Shown: positions 30,022-39,387, numbered from the stretch's first letter. The stretch: 64,000 nt of DNA from an uncultured Sphingomonadaceae bacterium (GCA_947497315.1 CANMFX010000002.1:62001-126000), one strand, 5' to 3'. The notes: a model not told the origin generated them from the sequence alone. Numbers and translations: made by a program.

Positions 30022-30166
30022 ACGGCTTTTAAATCAGGCCAGGGGGCTTGGTACGACAAGCTCAAAAGCCTGAACGCTTTTCCTTACATTTTTAAATTTT
30101 CACTCTTTCGCTCGGCCCCATTTGCAGGACCGTCGTAGCGAAACCCAATCTAATGAAGGTGCCCCT

Positions 30167-31333
30167 ATGTCCCCCACAACATCCTCCGCAATGCCTCCAA
30201 CAATGTCGACAGCCAAAGTCATTATTGTTGAAGAAGAAAACGCGCTTTCCAGGTCATTGCAAGATGATCTAGAGGCCAATGATATTTCCGTCGCTTGTGT
30301 ATTTTCCAAACTGGATGAGGAAGCCAGTCTCGTTTTCGGCCCGGATGCTCTGGTCATTGATCCCAAAACCATCAGGGAAAATGGCAGCGAGTTGCTTGAC
30401 CGGTTTTCCGGACTGCGATCTTCCATGCCGGTCATATTAACGCCGAACCCAAAGGATAGCGGCGATGATGAGCTGGCCTTTGATGCTGCCAGTGTCGTCC
30501 AGCGATTACAAAAACCCTATGCGGTCCCAACTCTGTGCAATCTGATCGGACGGATGGCAGATGTTAGCGGTCATGCGGTCAACGACCTCGATTATGTTTG
30601 TGCGCTGGTCGAAACGGACAGGTTGCTACCAAATCTTTCGGTCGAATTTCAGTCCAAACAGTCTCTGGATAATGACAAGATCGTCGGTTACGAAGCGCTG
30701 ACCCGGGTGAAAACCCGGCGTGCTTTGAACCCCGCCATTATCTTTTCTGATCTTGTCGATGTCGCAGTCGAGGTGGAAGCCACCCTGGTCGTGGTAGATG
30801 AATCTATCAAGCTCGCCACCGCTTTGGCAAAACGGGGCCGGGCGGTTCCCGTGTCCTTCAACTGCAGCGCGATCATGATGACTTACCGGCGCTTTGTCGA
30901 TGCACTTATCAGCCGGTTGAAACATGCGGATATTCGGCCCGGCCAACTGATGCTCGAAATAACTGAAGAGTCCCGTGTGGTCGATGTCGATCGCCTTGCG
31001 GCAGTGTGCCATTCGCTCCGCGGCCATGGACTGGGCATCTCAATTGACGATTATGGGACCGGTCTTGCCAATCTCGACCGGATATCAAAAATCCCGTTTG
31101 ATGAATTGAAAATCGACAAAAATATTTTCAATGCCTGCTATGACGGCGATATTCCGATTTCGCTACTCGCTTCGATGCTGGAATTCTGTCGCGGCCGCAA
31201 AGCACGGTCGGTCATCGAAGGGATCGAAACCAAACATCATCTGGCGCAGGCACGCCTGCTCGGCGCCGATTTCGGTCAGGGTTTCTATTGGGGTTGTGCA
31301 GTCCCACCAAAATATTTCGTCCCTGGTTGGTAG
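30167..31333 (+). CDS. EAL-domain cyclic-di-GMP phosphodiesterase with REC-like N-terminus
   Basis: Predicted cytoplasmic enzyme that breaks down c-di-GMP, 388 residues from ATG 30167 with GAAGGTG upstream. The first 120 residues (KVIIVEEENALSRSLQDDL..., ALVIDPK, and a PVILTPN strand) look like a receiver domain with a plausible but non-standard Asp in IDPK. The EAL half keeps the key residues: YEALTR, N of FNCSAIM, EITEES, DDYGTGLAN, KIDKNIF and EGIETK, so it is probably active. It sits between sciP and the thiamine operon; no partner kinase is nearby. Confidence 0.88.
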   Translation: MSPTTSSAMPPTMSTAKVIIVEEENALSRSLQDDLEANDISVACVFSKLDEEASLVFGPDALVIDPKTIRENGSELLDRFSGLRSSMPVILTPNPKDSGDDELAFDAASVVQRLQKPYAVPTLCNLIGRMADVSGHAVNDLDYVCALVETDRLLPNLSVEFQSKQSLDNDKIVGYEALTRVKTRRALNPAIIFSDLVDVAVEVEATLVVVDESIKLATALAKRGRAVPVSFNCSAIMMTYRRFVDALISRLKHADIRPGQLMLEITEESRVVDVDRLAAVCHSLRGHGLGISIDDYGTGLANLDRISKIPFDELKIDKNIFNACYDGDIPISLLASMLEFCRGRKARSVIEGIETKHHLAQARLLGADFGQGFYWGCAVPPKYFVPGW

Positions 31334-31419
31334 GAAATTCGCGCTTCGTCACGCAGCTTCTATTGCTACCCCTACCAATCTTCACTGGACCTTCTGGGAT
31401 GACCGCACTAACCTGCGAC

Positions 31420-31515
31420 TCATCCCCGGGGAGCCTGTGCGTGAACGCAGGTTGAGAGCGGAATAAGCCGCGACCCGTTGAACCTGATCCCGTTAACCCG
31501 GGCGGAGGGAGGGAG
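31420..31515 (+). ncRNA. TPP riboswitch (THI element)
   Basis: Leader RNA that binds thiamine pyrophosphate and turns down thiC. Hallmarks are all in order: CCCCGGGGAGCC, a P3-like arm CCTGTGCGTGAACGCAGG, the TGAGAG core, then GACCCGTTGAACCTGATCCC and GTTAACCCGGGCGGAGGGA. It ends about 50 bp before the thiC start. Confidence 0.96.
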
Positions 31516-31524
31516 CGGTGTTAG

Positions 31525-33477
<1,953 letters not shown>

Positions 33478-33482
33478 AACGC

Positions 33483-33965
33483 ATGAAAACTTTATTGACA
33501 TCACTCACCGCCGCCATGGCGATCATCGGGGCTACCTCGGCTGCAAAGGCGGAGCCCAAGCAAACCCTTATGCCCGACAGCGAGCAGGGCCGCGCCTTCA
33601 TGGAGCAGTTCGGTTTTTCCCAGGCCGTCATCCACAACGGCACGGTCTATCTGTCAGGTGTCATCGCCGGTCCGACGCCGGAGGGCATGACCGACGAGGA
33701 AAGCTATGCCCGCACCTTCACCTATCTGGGCACGATACTGAAGCGTGCCGGGTCAAGCTGGGACGATGTGGTCGATATCACCACCTATCATGTCGATATT
33801 GACCAGTCGATGCCGCCTCTCGCCGCCGCCAAGAACCGCTTTGTGAAAGCGCCTTTTCCGGCCTGGACCGCAATTGACGTTGACCGCCTCTACACGCCTG
33901 ACGGGTTGGTAGAGATCAAGATCACAGCGCGCCTGACGCCAAAAGGGAAAGAACCAGCAGAATGA
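33483..33965 (+). CDS. RidA/YjgF-family protein with signal peptide, catalytic Arg missing
   Basis: RidA-fold protein of 160 residues with an N-terminal signal MKTLLTSLTAAMAIIGATSAAKA, so it is predicted to be exported, unusual for a family that mostly clears reactive enamines in the cytoplasm. Fold marks include VIHNGTVYLSGVIAG and VEIKITARL. Where RidA enzymes have the substrate-binding Arg (PARS type) it reads FPAWTA (Trp128), so enamine deaminase activity is doubtful. It starts 5 bp after thiC, probably in the same riboswitch-controlled operon, and overlaps the next gene by 4 bp. Confidence 0.85.
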   Translation: MKTLLTSLTAAMAIIGATSAAKAEPKQTLMPDSEQGRAFMEQFGFSQAVIHNGTVYLSGVIAGPTPEGMTDEESYARTFTYLGTILKRAGSSWDDVVDITTYHVDIDQSMPPLAAAKNRFVKAPFPAWTAIDVDRLYTPDGLVEIKITARLTPKGKEPAE

Positions 33966-34420
33966 GCATGAAGTTCCTCGCCCCCTTGGCGCTGTTATTC
34001 GCCGCACCAGCACAGGCCGGTGACAAGCCGCCTGAATTTCTTGACAATGGTGGTGCCTTTCCCCTGTCCGAAGCCGTGCAGGTTGGGAATATCATCTATC
34101 TGTCGGGCCAGCTCGGCATCGACGAAAGCGGCCGGGCGCTAATCACTGGCGGTATTGAACCGGAAACCAAACGGACAATGGACCGGATTGGTACCACGCT
34201 CGCCAAATATGGCCTGGATCATGATGCCTTGTTCAAATGCACCGTGATGCTGGCGGATATTGGCGACTTTGCGGCCTTTAACACCGTCTATAAAAGCTAT
34301 TTCAAACCGGGCCGCTATCCGTCGCGTTCTGCTTTCCAGACCGCTGGACTGGTGCTGGACGCGCGGGTGGAGGTGGAATGCTGGGCATGGAACCCGCAAG
34401 GCGAAGAACCAACAGAATGA
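33962..34420 (+). CDS. RidA/YjgF-family protein with signal peptide, catalytic Arg kept
   Basis: Second exported RidA-fold protein, 152 residues, signal MSMKFLAPLALLFAAPAQA. It keeps the Arg at residue 122 in YPSRSAFQ that binds the substrate carboxylate in RidA, and EVECWAW at the conserved glutamate region, so it could be an active enamine/imine deaminase. The ATG overlaps the previous stop (ATGA). The two paralogues differ strongly in sequence, so the pair is not a recent duplication. Confidence 0.85.
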   Translation: MSMKFLAPLALLFAAPAQAGDKPPEFLDNGGAFPLSEAVQVGNIIYLSGQLGIDESGRALITGGIEPETKRTMDRIGTTLAKYGLDHDALFKCTVMLADIGDFAAFNTVYKSYFKPGRYPSRSAFQTAGLVLDARVEVECWAWNPQGEEPTE

Positions 34421-34444
34421 GCTGACACTATAGAGGAGATCATC

Positions 34445-34669
34445 ATGCAGGAACCCTATGAACTGGCGTTGGAATCCGCTCGGCAGGAGCTCGAAAAAGC
34501 GCGGGCATTGTTGCTACAGGATATCTCCGAATATCCGCACCCGATTTCTGGATGCGACTATCAATATGTCCGACTGATCAGTGATCGTACAAGGATATCC
34601 AACAGCCTGCGTGCTATGGAACACCGTCCCTTTGTCGCAACGCCGAGGATATTGGAACCAGCGGAGTAA
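34445..34669 (+). CDS. Small hypothetical protein in thiC operon
   Basis: A 74-residue predicted soluble protein with GAGGAG 6 bp before the ATG, so translation is likely. The N-terminal half is a charged helix (ELALESARQELEKARALLL) and the rest is loop-rich. I recognise no family. It lies 24 bp after the second RidA gene and 9 bp before the next gene. It ends ILEPAE, like its neighbours. Confidence 0.6.
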   Translation: MQEPYELALESARQELEKARALLLQDISEYPHPISGCDYQYVRLISDRTRISNSLRAMEHRPFVATPRILEPAE

Positions 34670-34678
34670 ACCCGTCCC

Positions 34679-35209
34679 ATGGCCCTGTCTGCCGCCGCCT
34701 TGCTTAACCGTCTTCAGGCCTTTGATGGCCGGGCGGTCAGCATCTTGGGGGAGATTGAGGCGGCATATGGAGGTGAGCCAGCCTATCTTGACGCAGTGAT
34801 CGCGCTTGCGGCGCATGATCAAGCGGCGGTGTCGAGCGGTGCGACATGGCTGATCAAAGCGGCGCTCGAACGCGGGGAGGCGCTTTCCGCCGCGCAGAGC
34901 GAAGCCTTATGGGATGAAATCCCGGCAATCCGATATTGGCAGGCGCAGCTGCATATCTGTCAGTGCGCGGCCTATCTCACCTTCTCCGCCGACGGTGCAG
35001 CAACTATGGATCGCTGGCTCACGCCGCTGCTCCACCATGACCGCCCGTTTCTGCGCGCCTGGTCGGTGGATGCGCTGTGCCGAATCGCTGCCCAGCATCC
35101 GGAATATGGCCATGCCGCCCGGGATGCCGCCCGCGCCGCAGCCAAGGACAGCGCCGCCTCGGTTCGCGCCCGCATCCGCCAGCTGAGCGATCTGTTGGCC
35201 GATCTGTAA
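34679..35209 (+). CDS. Hypothetical helical repeat-like protein
   Basis: A 176-residue alanine-rich, all-helical protein, predicted cytoplasmic. Repeating helical pairs (residues 35-70, 85-120, 120-170) such as RAWSVDALCRIAAQHPEY and ASVRARIRQLSDLLADL resemble HEAT-type adaptor repeats. No catalytic motif is seen. It follows the previous gene by 9 bp, so it is likely last in the thiC transcript. Function unknown. Confidence 0.65.
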   Translation: MALSAAALLNRLQAFDGRAVSILGEIEAAYGGEPAYLDAVIALAAHDQAAVSSGATWLIKAALERGEALSAAQSEALWDEIPAIRYWQAQLHICQCAAYLTFSADGAATMDRWLTPLLHHDRPFLRAWSVDALCRIAAQHPEYGHAARDAARAAAKDSAASVRARIRQLSDLLADL

Positions 35210-35261
35210 ATTTGCCAATATGCAGACAAGGTGGCAGGACCGCAAATGCCCACAGCCCCTT

Positions 35262-35292
35262 CGTCATCCTGAACTTGTTTCAGGATCCATCC
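35262..35292. repeat. REP-like palindromic element
   Basis: The sequence contains ATCCTGAA-CTTGT-TTCAGGAT within a GTCATCCTGAACTTG... frame. This form of extragenic palindrome is frequent in sphingomonad genomes. Only one copy is seen here, between the helical-repeat gene and the hydrolase gene. Confidence 0.65.
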
Positions 35293-35308
35293 ATGAAAGC
35301 CACCACCC

Positions 35309-36208
35309 ATGACCATTGAAAACCCCGCTCCAATCACCCCGAAAAGCGCAGAGCAATGGCGCAAGGACGGACAATTTGTCGACTGGCAGGGCCACCAGAT
35401 ATTCGTCCGCACCGGCGGCGACCCATCCGCGCCGCCGCTCCTCCTGCTCCACGGCTTTCCGACCTCCAGCCTCGACTGGCTGCCGCTATGGGCGGATCTG
35501 ACGGCGCGTTATCGGATGGTGGCGTTTGATTTTCTCGGCTTTGGCTTTTCCGACAAGCCGAAGCGGCATCACTATGATTTGCAGGAACAGACTGATCTCG
35601 CGGCGCATCTGGCCGAGACTTTATTGGGTCAGGATTTCCATCTGCTCGTCCATGATTATGGCGTCAGCCCGGGGCAGGAACTGCTCGCGCGCCATGGCGA
35701 GGGCAGGCTGGCGCACAGGGTGCTGAGCTGCGCTTTTCTCAACGGCGGCCTGCTGCCCGCGCAGCATCGCGCGCGGCCTATTCAAAAGCTGCTCACCGGA
35801 CCCTTTGGCTGGCTGTTCGTGCACCTGATGAGCCGGGAGCGTTTCGGCAAAAGCTTTAGCGAGGTTTTCGGCAAGGATACGCAGCCCGGCGCAGCGGAAC
35901 TCGACGCCTATTGGGGCGTCATCTGCACAAATGGCGGCGACCGGCTGCAACATAAGTTGCTCCACTATATCGCCGACCGCCGCACCCACGGTCCCCGCTG
36001 GGAAGCCCAGCTCACCCACCCGCCATGCCCGATCGCGCTGATTAACGGCACCCAGGACCCGGTCTCCGGCGGCCATCTGGTCGACGCGGTCGCGGCGCTG
36101 AACCCGCGGGTTCCGGCGTGGCGGCTGGACCATCTGGGCCATTATCCGCAGACCGAAGGCGCAGCGGATGTGATGGCGGCTTATGCGGAGTTTCGGGGTG
36201 GGTTGTGA
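35309..36208 (+). CDS. Alpha/beta hydrolase, MEST/haloalkane-dehalogenase-like
   Basis: Cytoplasmic alpha/beta hydrolase of 299 residues. The oxyanion region is LLLLHGFPTSSLDW, the nucleophile elbow VHDYGVS puts an Asp (116) as nucleophile, the likely acid is in NGTQDPVSGGH and the base in LGHYPQTEG. An Asp nucleophile indicates epoxide-hydrolase or dehalogenase chemistry, or a MEST-like protein, rather than an esterase. It borders the AT-rich RT island on its 3' side. Confidence 0.85.
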   Translation: MTIENPAPITPKSAEQWRKDGQFVDWQGHQIFVRTGGDPSAPPLLLLHGFPTSSLDWLPLWADLTARYRMVAFDFLGFGFSDKPKRHHYDLQEQTDLAAHLAETLLGQDFHLLVHDYGVSPGQELLARHGEGRLAHRVLSCAFLNGGLLPAQHRARPIQKLLTGPFGWLFVHLMSRERFGKSFSEVFGKDTQPGAAELDAYWGVICTNGGDRLQHKLLHYIADRRTHGPRWEAQLTHPPCPIALINGTQDPVSGGHLVDAVAALNPRVPAWRLDHLGHYPQTEGAADVMAAYAEFRGGL

Positions 36209-36319
36209 GGGGGAAGATTAATATTGTAAAAACATGTGGATAAACTTCCAATTCCCATTTCCAACTACCGAAGAACATGGTAGGAACAAAATCGGCAGCG
36301 ACACCGTAAGCCGGTTTGC

Positions 36320-36349
36320 TTGACTAAGTGAGAACTCGGTCTTTTTGAT
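36320..36349 (+). promoter_or_regulatory. Candidate promoter at left edge of RT island
   Basis: TTGACT (36320-36325) is followed after 18 bp by TTTGAT (36344-36349, four of six matches to TATAAT). Initiation would fall near 36356, almost at the first base of direct repeat copy A (36353). Weak on its own; the position makes it notable. A CTACC-N9-GGTAG inverted repeat lies upstream at 36265-36283. Confidence 0.3.
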
Positions 36350-36352
36350 TTG

Positions 36353-36457
36353 GTGCGTCATTCCGACGAATATGCCTGCATCGCCTTTGAGGCGCCTATT
36401 GGGCAATTGGTCGACATGGCTTCAGCCGTAAGTCCAAGATTGGACCCAAGGCGCACT
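36353..36457 (+). repeat. Direct repeat copy A (105 bp) of the RT island
   Basis: Perfectly identical to copy B at 36689-36793, offset by 336 bp (a multiple of 3). It begins GTGCG and ends CGCACT, so its ends can pair, and inside it CGCC-TTTGA-GGCG and GTCCA-AGAT-TGGAC can form hairpins. It is open in the frame of the small ORF downstream, encoding VRHSDEYACIAFE... to ...LDPRRT (35 codons), but lacks a good start codon of its own. Confidence 0.97.
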
Positions 36458-36478
36458 ATTTGGAAAGGAGATCGTAAA

Positions 36479-36820
36479 ATGCCTCATATTACCCCGAGAA
36501 CTTATGAGGTTGGGGATCACTTCTGTCGGAGGCTTTCTGGCTCGCGGCCTAGCATATCAGCCGTTCCGGTTGATCAGCCCGCTACCATCTGGCGCGGCGA
36601 AAGGTTTGTTCATGTTATGTTCCGGCCTTTAGTTGCAATAGCTGGGGCGTTTATGCTAATGTTTCAATGCGCGTACAGCATTAATGCTGTGCGTCATTCC
36701 GACGAATATGCCTGCATCGCCTTTGAGGCGCCTATTGGGCAATTGGTCGACATGGCTTCAGCCGTAAGTCCAAGATTGGACCCAAGGCGCACTGGTGTAC
36801 CGCTAACTTGGGTAATTTAA
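36479..36820 (+). CDS. Small ORF of RT island, C-terminus encoded by repeat copy B
   Basis: A 113-residue frame from ATG 36479 with a strong AAAGGAG 8 bp upstream. Residues 1-40 are polar (PHITPRTYEVGDHFCRRLSG), 43-68 form one likely membrane segment (FVHVMFRPLVAIAGAFMLMF), and residues 71-105 are exactly repeat copy B, followed by GVPLTWVI. I recognise no family. The same frame is open upstream through copy A from 36350. It precedes the RT by 21 bp. It could be an RT partner protein, a toxin-like membrane peptide, or a chance frame in a structured RNA. Confidence 0.45.
   Translation: MPHITPRTYEVGDHFCRRLSGSRPSISAVPVDQPATIWRGERFVHVMFRPLVAIAGAFMLMFQCAYSINAVRHSDEYACIAFEAPIGQLVDMASAVSPRLDPRRTGVPLTWVI
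36672..36693 (+). repeat. Palindrome abutting repeat copy B
   Basis: ACAGCATTAATGCTGT (36675-36690) is a perfect 16-bp palindrome whose right end overlaps the first two bases of copy B. In RNA the stem can extend three more pairs (one G-U) to 36672-36693. Copy A has no such palindrome at its start. Confidence 0.8.
36689..36793 (+). repeat. Direct repeat copy B (105 bp) of the RT island
   Basis: Identical at all 105 positions to copy A (36353-36457), including every adenine. It lies 49 bp before the RT start and forms the last third of the small ORF. The identity implies recent duplication or active homogenisation. Confidence 0.97.
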
Positions 36821-36841
36821 GTGAATGTTGGCGGCAACTAG

Positions 36842-38044
36842 ATGACAAATTCTTTCAACAATGCTTTTTCGACAAGAAGTTTGAATTCTGTTTGGGGGTT
36901 TGAAAAAAGCCGGCTGACTAGGTCTTGCTTTGGAATAGATCGCAAATCTGGCAAAGATTTCCAAGCAAACCTTCACTACGAGTTATTCAAAATTCGAGAA
37001 CGAGTAAACGGCAAATTCAAAGCCTCCAACCTTTTGGCAATTGCAAAACCAAAACTCACCGGTGGTAACCGAATTATTTGTGTTCCCACAATATCGGACA
37101 GGTTGATTCAGTTTGCTCTTTTGACCGAGCTTCGGCCATCATTAGTTCAAAAAGGTCTCTTAAACTCAATAAGCTATGGTTTGGTGAGGGATGCAAATCG
37201 CGGAGTTGTGGATGCAAGAAAGAGAGCATTGGAATTTCGACGCCACCATCAATGGGTTTACAAGGCCGATATCCAAAAATTCTTCGATAACATCCCTAGG
37301 GAAGAGCTTAAAAAACTCACCAAACGGGCTGTAAGGCGGACATCCTTACATAAGATCATTTTGCCATTTGTTGATTGTGAAATATCGGATGGGTTTGATC
37401 AAGATTGGCAAACAATTATTTCGAAAGCAGGAATAGTTACCGGTCATGGAGTCAGGCAAGGAATGCCTCTTTCTCCTTACTTTGCGGGCATAATTTTGAG
37501 TCCTTTGGATAAAATTTTGGAAAGCAGGCAATATCGTGTAATCCGTTATGTAGATGATATTGTTGCTTTTTTTGACACAAAAAAAGAATGTGATGACTTC
37601 CATAATTTACTTGTCGAACAATTGTCGGAAATCGGTCTTTCTATTGGTTCAATTGGCGAAGCGAATTCAAAGACCAATATTTATGAACCGCTTCAATCCG
37701 CAGAGTTTCTTGGCATGGAAATCTGTGCCAAAAACAGCGAGGGATATGAATTGAGAATTCCGCAATCATCTATTGAAAAAGTGACGGCAAAATTCGCAGA
37801 TTCTGGCGATATAGATGTTTTGTTGAGGAAAAATATCTCGCTAACTCGGCTAGGCGCTTACTTGGATTCAATGCAATCAGGTTATCATCAAGCATACTCT
37901 GGCGCTGCCAATTATAATGAACTGCGTGCACAGACGGAAAATTTGAAAGAAGCTGCCATGACCCAAGTTCTGGAGGAACTTTTTGGAGAAGCGGCACTAT
38001 CAAAACTATCGAGTAAAAAACGTAAGTTCATTGGGGTCAGTTGA
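36842..38044 (+). CDS. Reverse transcriptase, group II-like / unknown-group type
   Basis: RNA-directed DNA polymerase, 400 residues, with an intact catalytic core: fingers motif GGNRIICVPTISDRLIQ (74-90), SYGLVRDANRG (111-121), palm Asp in KADIQKFFD (Asp143), RQGMPLSP (205-212), YVDDI (Asp238/Asp239) and a distal FLGMEI (289-294). A GID-type N-terminal segment (31-33) resembles RT0 of group II-like enzymes. After residue 300 there is only a helical tail of about 100 residues: no maturase X domain typical of introns and no HNH. Motif 4 is QGxxxSP, not the xGxxxSQ of diversity-generating retroelements. Base composition is far more AT-rich than the neighbours, indicating transfer. Likely a defence or retron-like RT; the class needs phylogeny. 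Confidence 0.9.
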   Translation: MTNSFNNAFSTRSLNSVWGFEKSRLTRSCFGIDRKSGKDFQANLHYELFKIRERVNGKFKASNLLAIAKPKLTGGNRIICVPTISDRLIQFALLTELRPSLVQKGLLNSISYGLVRDANRGVVDARKRALEFRRHHQWVYKADIQKFFDNIPREELKKLTKRAVRRTSLHKIILPFVDCEISDGFDQDWQTIISKAGIVTGHGVRQGMPLSPYFAGIILSPLDKILESRQYRVIRYVDDIVAFFDTKKECDDFHNLLVEQLSEIGLSIGSIGEANSKTNIYEPLQSAEFLGMEICAKNSEGYELRIPQSSIEKVTAKFADSGDIDVLLRKNISLTRLGAYLDSMQSGYHQAYSGAANYNELRAQTENLKEAAMTQVLEELFGEAALSKLSSKKRKFIGVS

Positions 38045-38117
38045 ATCTTGATTTCAGGATTATGATGACAGTTTATCAAATTCCTATAACCCTCGAACCT
38101 CCAACCCAACACCACCC

Positions 38118-38660
38118 TCAACTCTGATCCGTCACCCTTACCAAACTCCAATCATAGCCAAGCTCCTTCACCCGCGCCTCAATCCGGGCGCGCACTTGCG
38201 GTTCGGGCTGCGCCTGACGCGTGAGCATCCACAGGTAACGCCCGCTGGGTTCGCCGACAATCGCCCAGCTATAATCTTCCGCCCGGTCCAGCACCCAATA
38301 ATCGCCGTAAAAGGGGCCAAAGAAGGAGACTTTCAGCTTCGCATTCCCGCTACCCTCGACGATTTTCGCCTTGCCCTTGGCGGTGGTGGTCTTGCCCTCT
38401 TTGGTGCAGCTGTTGATGACCTTGATCTTGCCGTCTTTGCGCAGGGAATAGTCGGCGGTCACGCCGTCGCAGCCTTTTTGAAAGGGCGCTTCATAGCGCG
38501 CCATTTCAAACCATTTGCCGAGATAGCGATCCAGTTCCACCGCCTTGGCGGGCTCTGGCACCGCGTTGTTGCCAACGGGCCCGGGCTTGCCAGCGCACGC
38601 ACTGATCAGGGCAAAGGGTAACAGGCTAAGCGCGAGCTTTTGGGTGGCCGATAGTGTCAT
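38118..38660 (-). CDS. Lipocalin family lipoprotein (Blc-like)
   Basis: Outer-membrane-anchored lipocalin that binds lipids or other hydrophobic ligands. From ATG 38660 (GGAG 6 bp upstream) it has 180 residues; lipobox LISAC predicts lipidated Cys22. The lipocalin signature LDRYLGKWFEMARYEAPFQKGC is followed by the barrel strands VTADYSLRKDGKIKVINSC and YGDYWVLDRAEDYSWAIVGEP, ending in LWMLTRQAQPEPQV. An upstream ATG at 38672 is in frame. It converges with the RT gene, 73 bp away. Confidence 0.92.
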   Translation of the reverse strand: MTLSATQKLALSLLPFALISACAGKPGPVGNNAVPEPAKAVELDRYLGKWFEMARYEAPFQKGCDGVTADYSLRKDGKIKVINSCTKEGKTTTAKGKAKIVEGSGNAKLKVSFFGPFYGDYWVLDRAEDYSWAIVGEPSGRYLWMLTRQAQPEPQVRARIEARVKELGYDWSLVRVTDQS

Positions 38661-38775
38661 GTTGGTCTCCATAGCGATGCAGCATAGCTAGGCGCGCGTG
38701 AGTGCATTATGAATATGGGTTTTGGTGCATATTATTCCATGATATGCTCGCGTCACGTCAGAAAGAGGCAACACG

Positions 38776-39246
38776 ATGAACCTGCTCGAAAACCCCGCCC
38801 TTAAATGGATCCACTTCACCGACGCGGACAAGCGCTTCGCCTATCCCATCGACTATCACGGCGCGGTGCTGTCCGTGCGGCCGGACGCGGATGGTGCGGG
38901 CGGGCATATTGATCTGCTCTACCGCTGGGCGCCGAACGCCTATTGCCATTTCCACCGCCATGTCTGCGCGACCACCTCGACGGTGCTGGCGGGCGAGCTG
39001 CATGTGATTGACTATGACAATGGCGTGGCCGGGGAGAAGCGCATTCGCGCCGCTGGCGACTATGCCGCGAAGGATCCGGGCGATGTCCATATGGAACATG
39101 GCGGGCCGGAAGGCGCGCTGGTGCTGTTCAATCTCTATGCGCCCGATGGCCGGCTTGCCGATTTTCTCGGCCCCGATGGCGAGACGCTGACGACCATCAC
39201 GCTGGAGGATATGACCACCGGGCGGATTGCCCAGCAGGCGGCCTAA
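38776..39246 (+). CDS. Cupin-domain protein
   Basis: Small cytoplasmic beta-barrel protein, 156 residues, AAGAGGCAACACG before the ATG. Metal-binding positions are visible: His pair in YCHFHRHVCATT, Glu in LAGELHVIDY, and His in VHMEHGGPEG, the pattern of a cupin that binds a divalent metal. Related proteins are annotated as dioxygenase- or anti-sigma-like cupins; no reaction can be assigned. It stands alone in orientation with the DUF6632 gene downstream. Confidence 0.75.
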   Translation: MNLLENPALKWIHFTDADKRFAYPIDYHGAVLSVRPDADGAGGHIDLLYRWAPNAYCHFHRHVCATTSTVLAGELHVIDYDNGVAGEKRIRAAGDYAAKDPGDVHMEHGGPEGALVLFNLYAPDGRLADFLGPDGETLTTITLEDMTTGRIAQQAA

Positions 39247-39270
39247 ATTGCAGGCGGCCTGGATTACACG

Positions 39271-39312
39271 CTAAGCGGCGCGCGGAACGCGAGGGGTTTT
39301 TCCGCCACCTTC
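39271..39312 (-). pseudogene. Remnant of a second diguanylate-cyclase 3' end
   Basis: Read on the minus strand this encodes EGGGKTPRVPRAA followed by a stop, matching 36 of 42 bases of the C-terminal end of the GGDEF gene at 39857-39898 (EGGGKAPRIPRAA). Similarity continues a little beyond the stop (GGATTACAC versus GGATTGCAC). Upstream of the remnant the frame hits a stop after DGK. It looks like the leftover tail of a duplicated gene. Confidence 0.6.
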
Positions 39313-39387
39313 CCGCCCGCTATTTGCCATCCTGGTCCACCAAGCCTAGCATAGCCTTACCCACGGGTTGCAAAGGGAGGAAAAGAT

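Larger units (their letters stand above)
36353..36841 (+). ncRNA. Possible structured RNA upstream of the reverse transcriptase
   Basis: The 489-bp leader before the RT gene contains two foldable copies of a 105-bp repeat, a CCTCATA...TATGAGG hairpin (36482-36509) and a 16-bp perfect palindrome (36675-36690) next to copy B. Many RT-based defence systems carry a template or effector RNA at this position, so an RNA role is plausible. It competes with the small ORF in the same region; the two are not exclusive. Confidence 0.35.

Noticed and set aside
36353-38044. Diversity-generating retroelement with template and variable repeats
   Set aside because: The two 105-bp repeats are identical at every adenine, so there is no mutagenesis signature. 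RT motif 4 is QGxxxSP, not the xGxxxSQ typical of these RTs, and no C-type-lectin-like target is present.
36209-38044. Group II intron
   Set aside because: No maturase X or HNH domain follows the RT palm, and I see no domain V-like RNA at the 3' end, although the RT core is group II-like.
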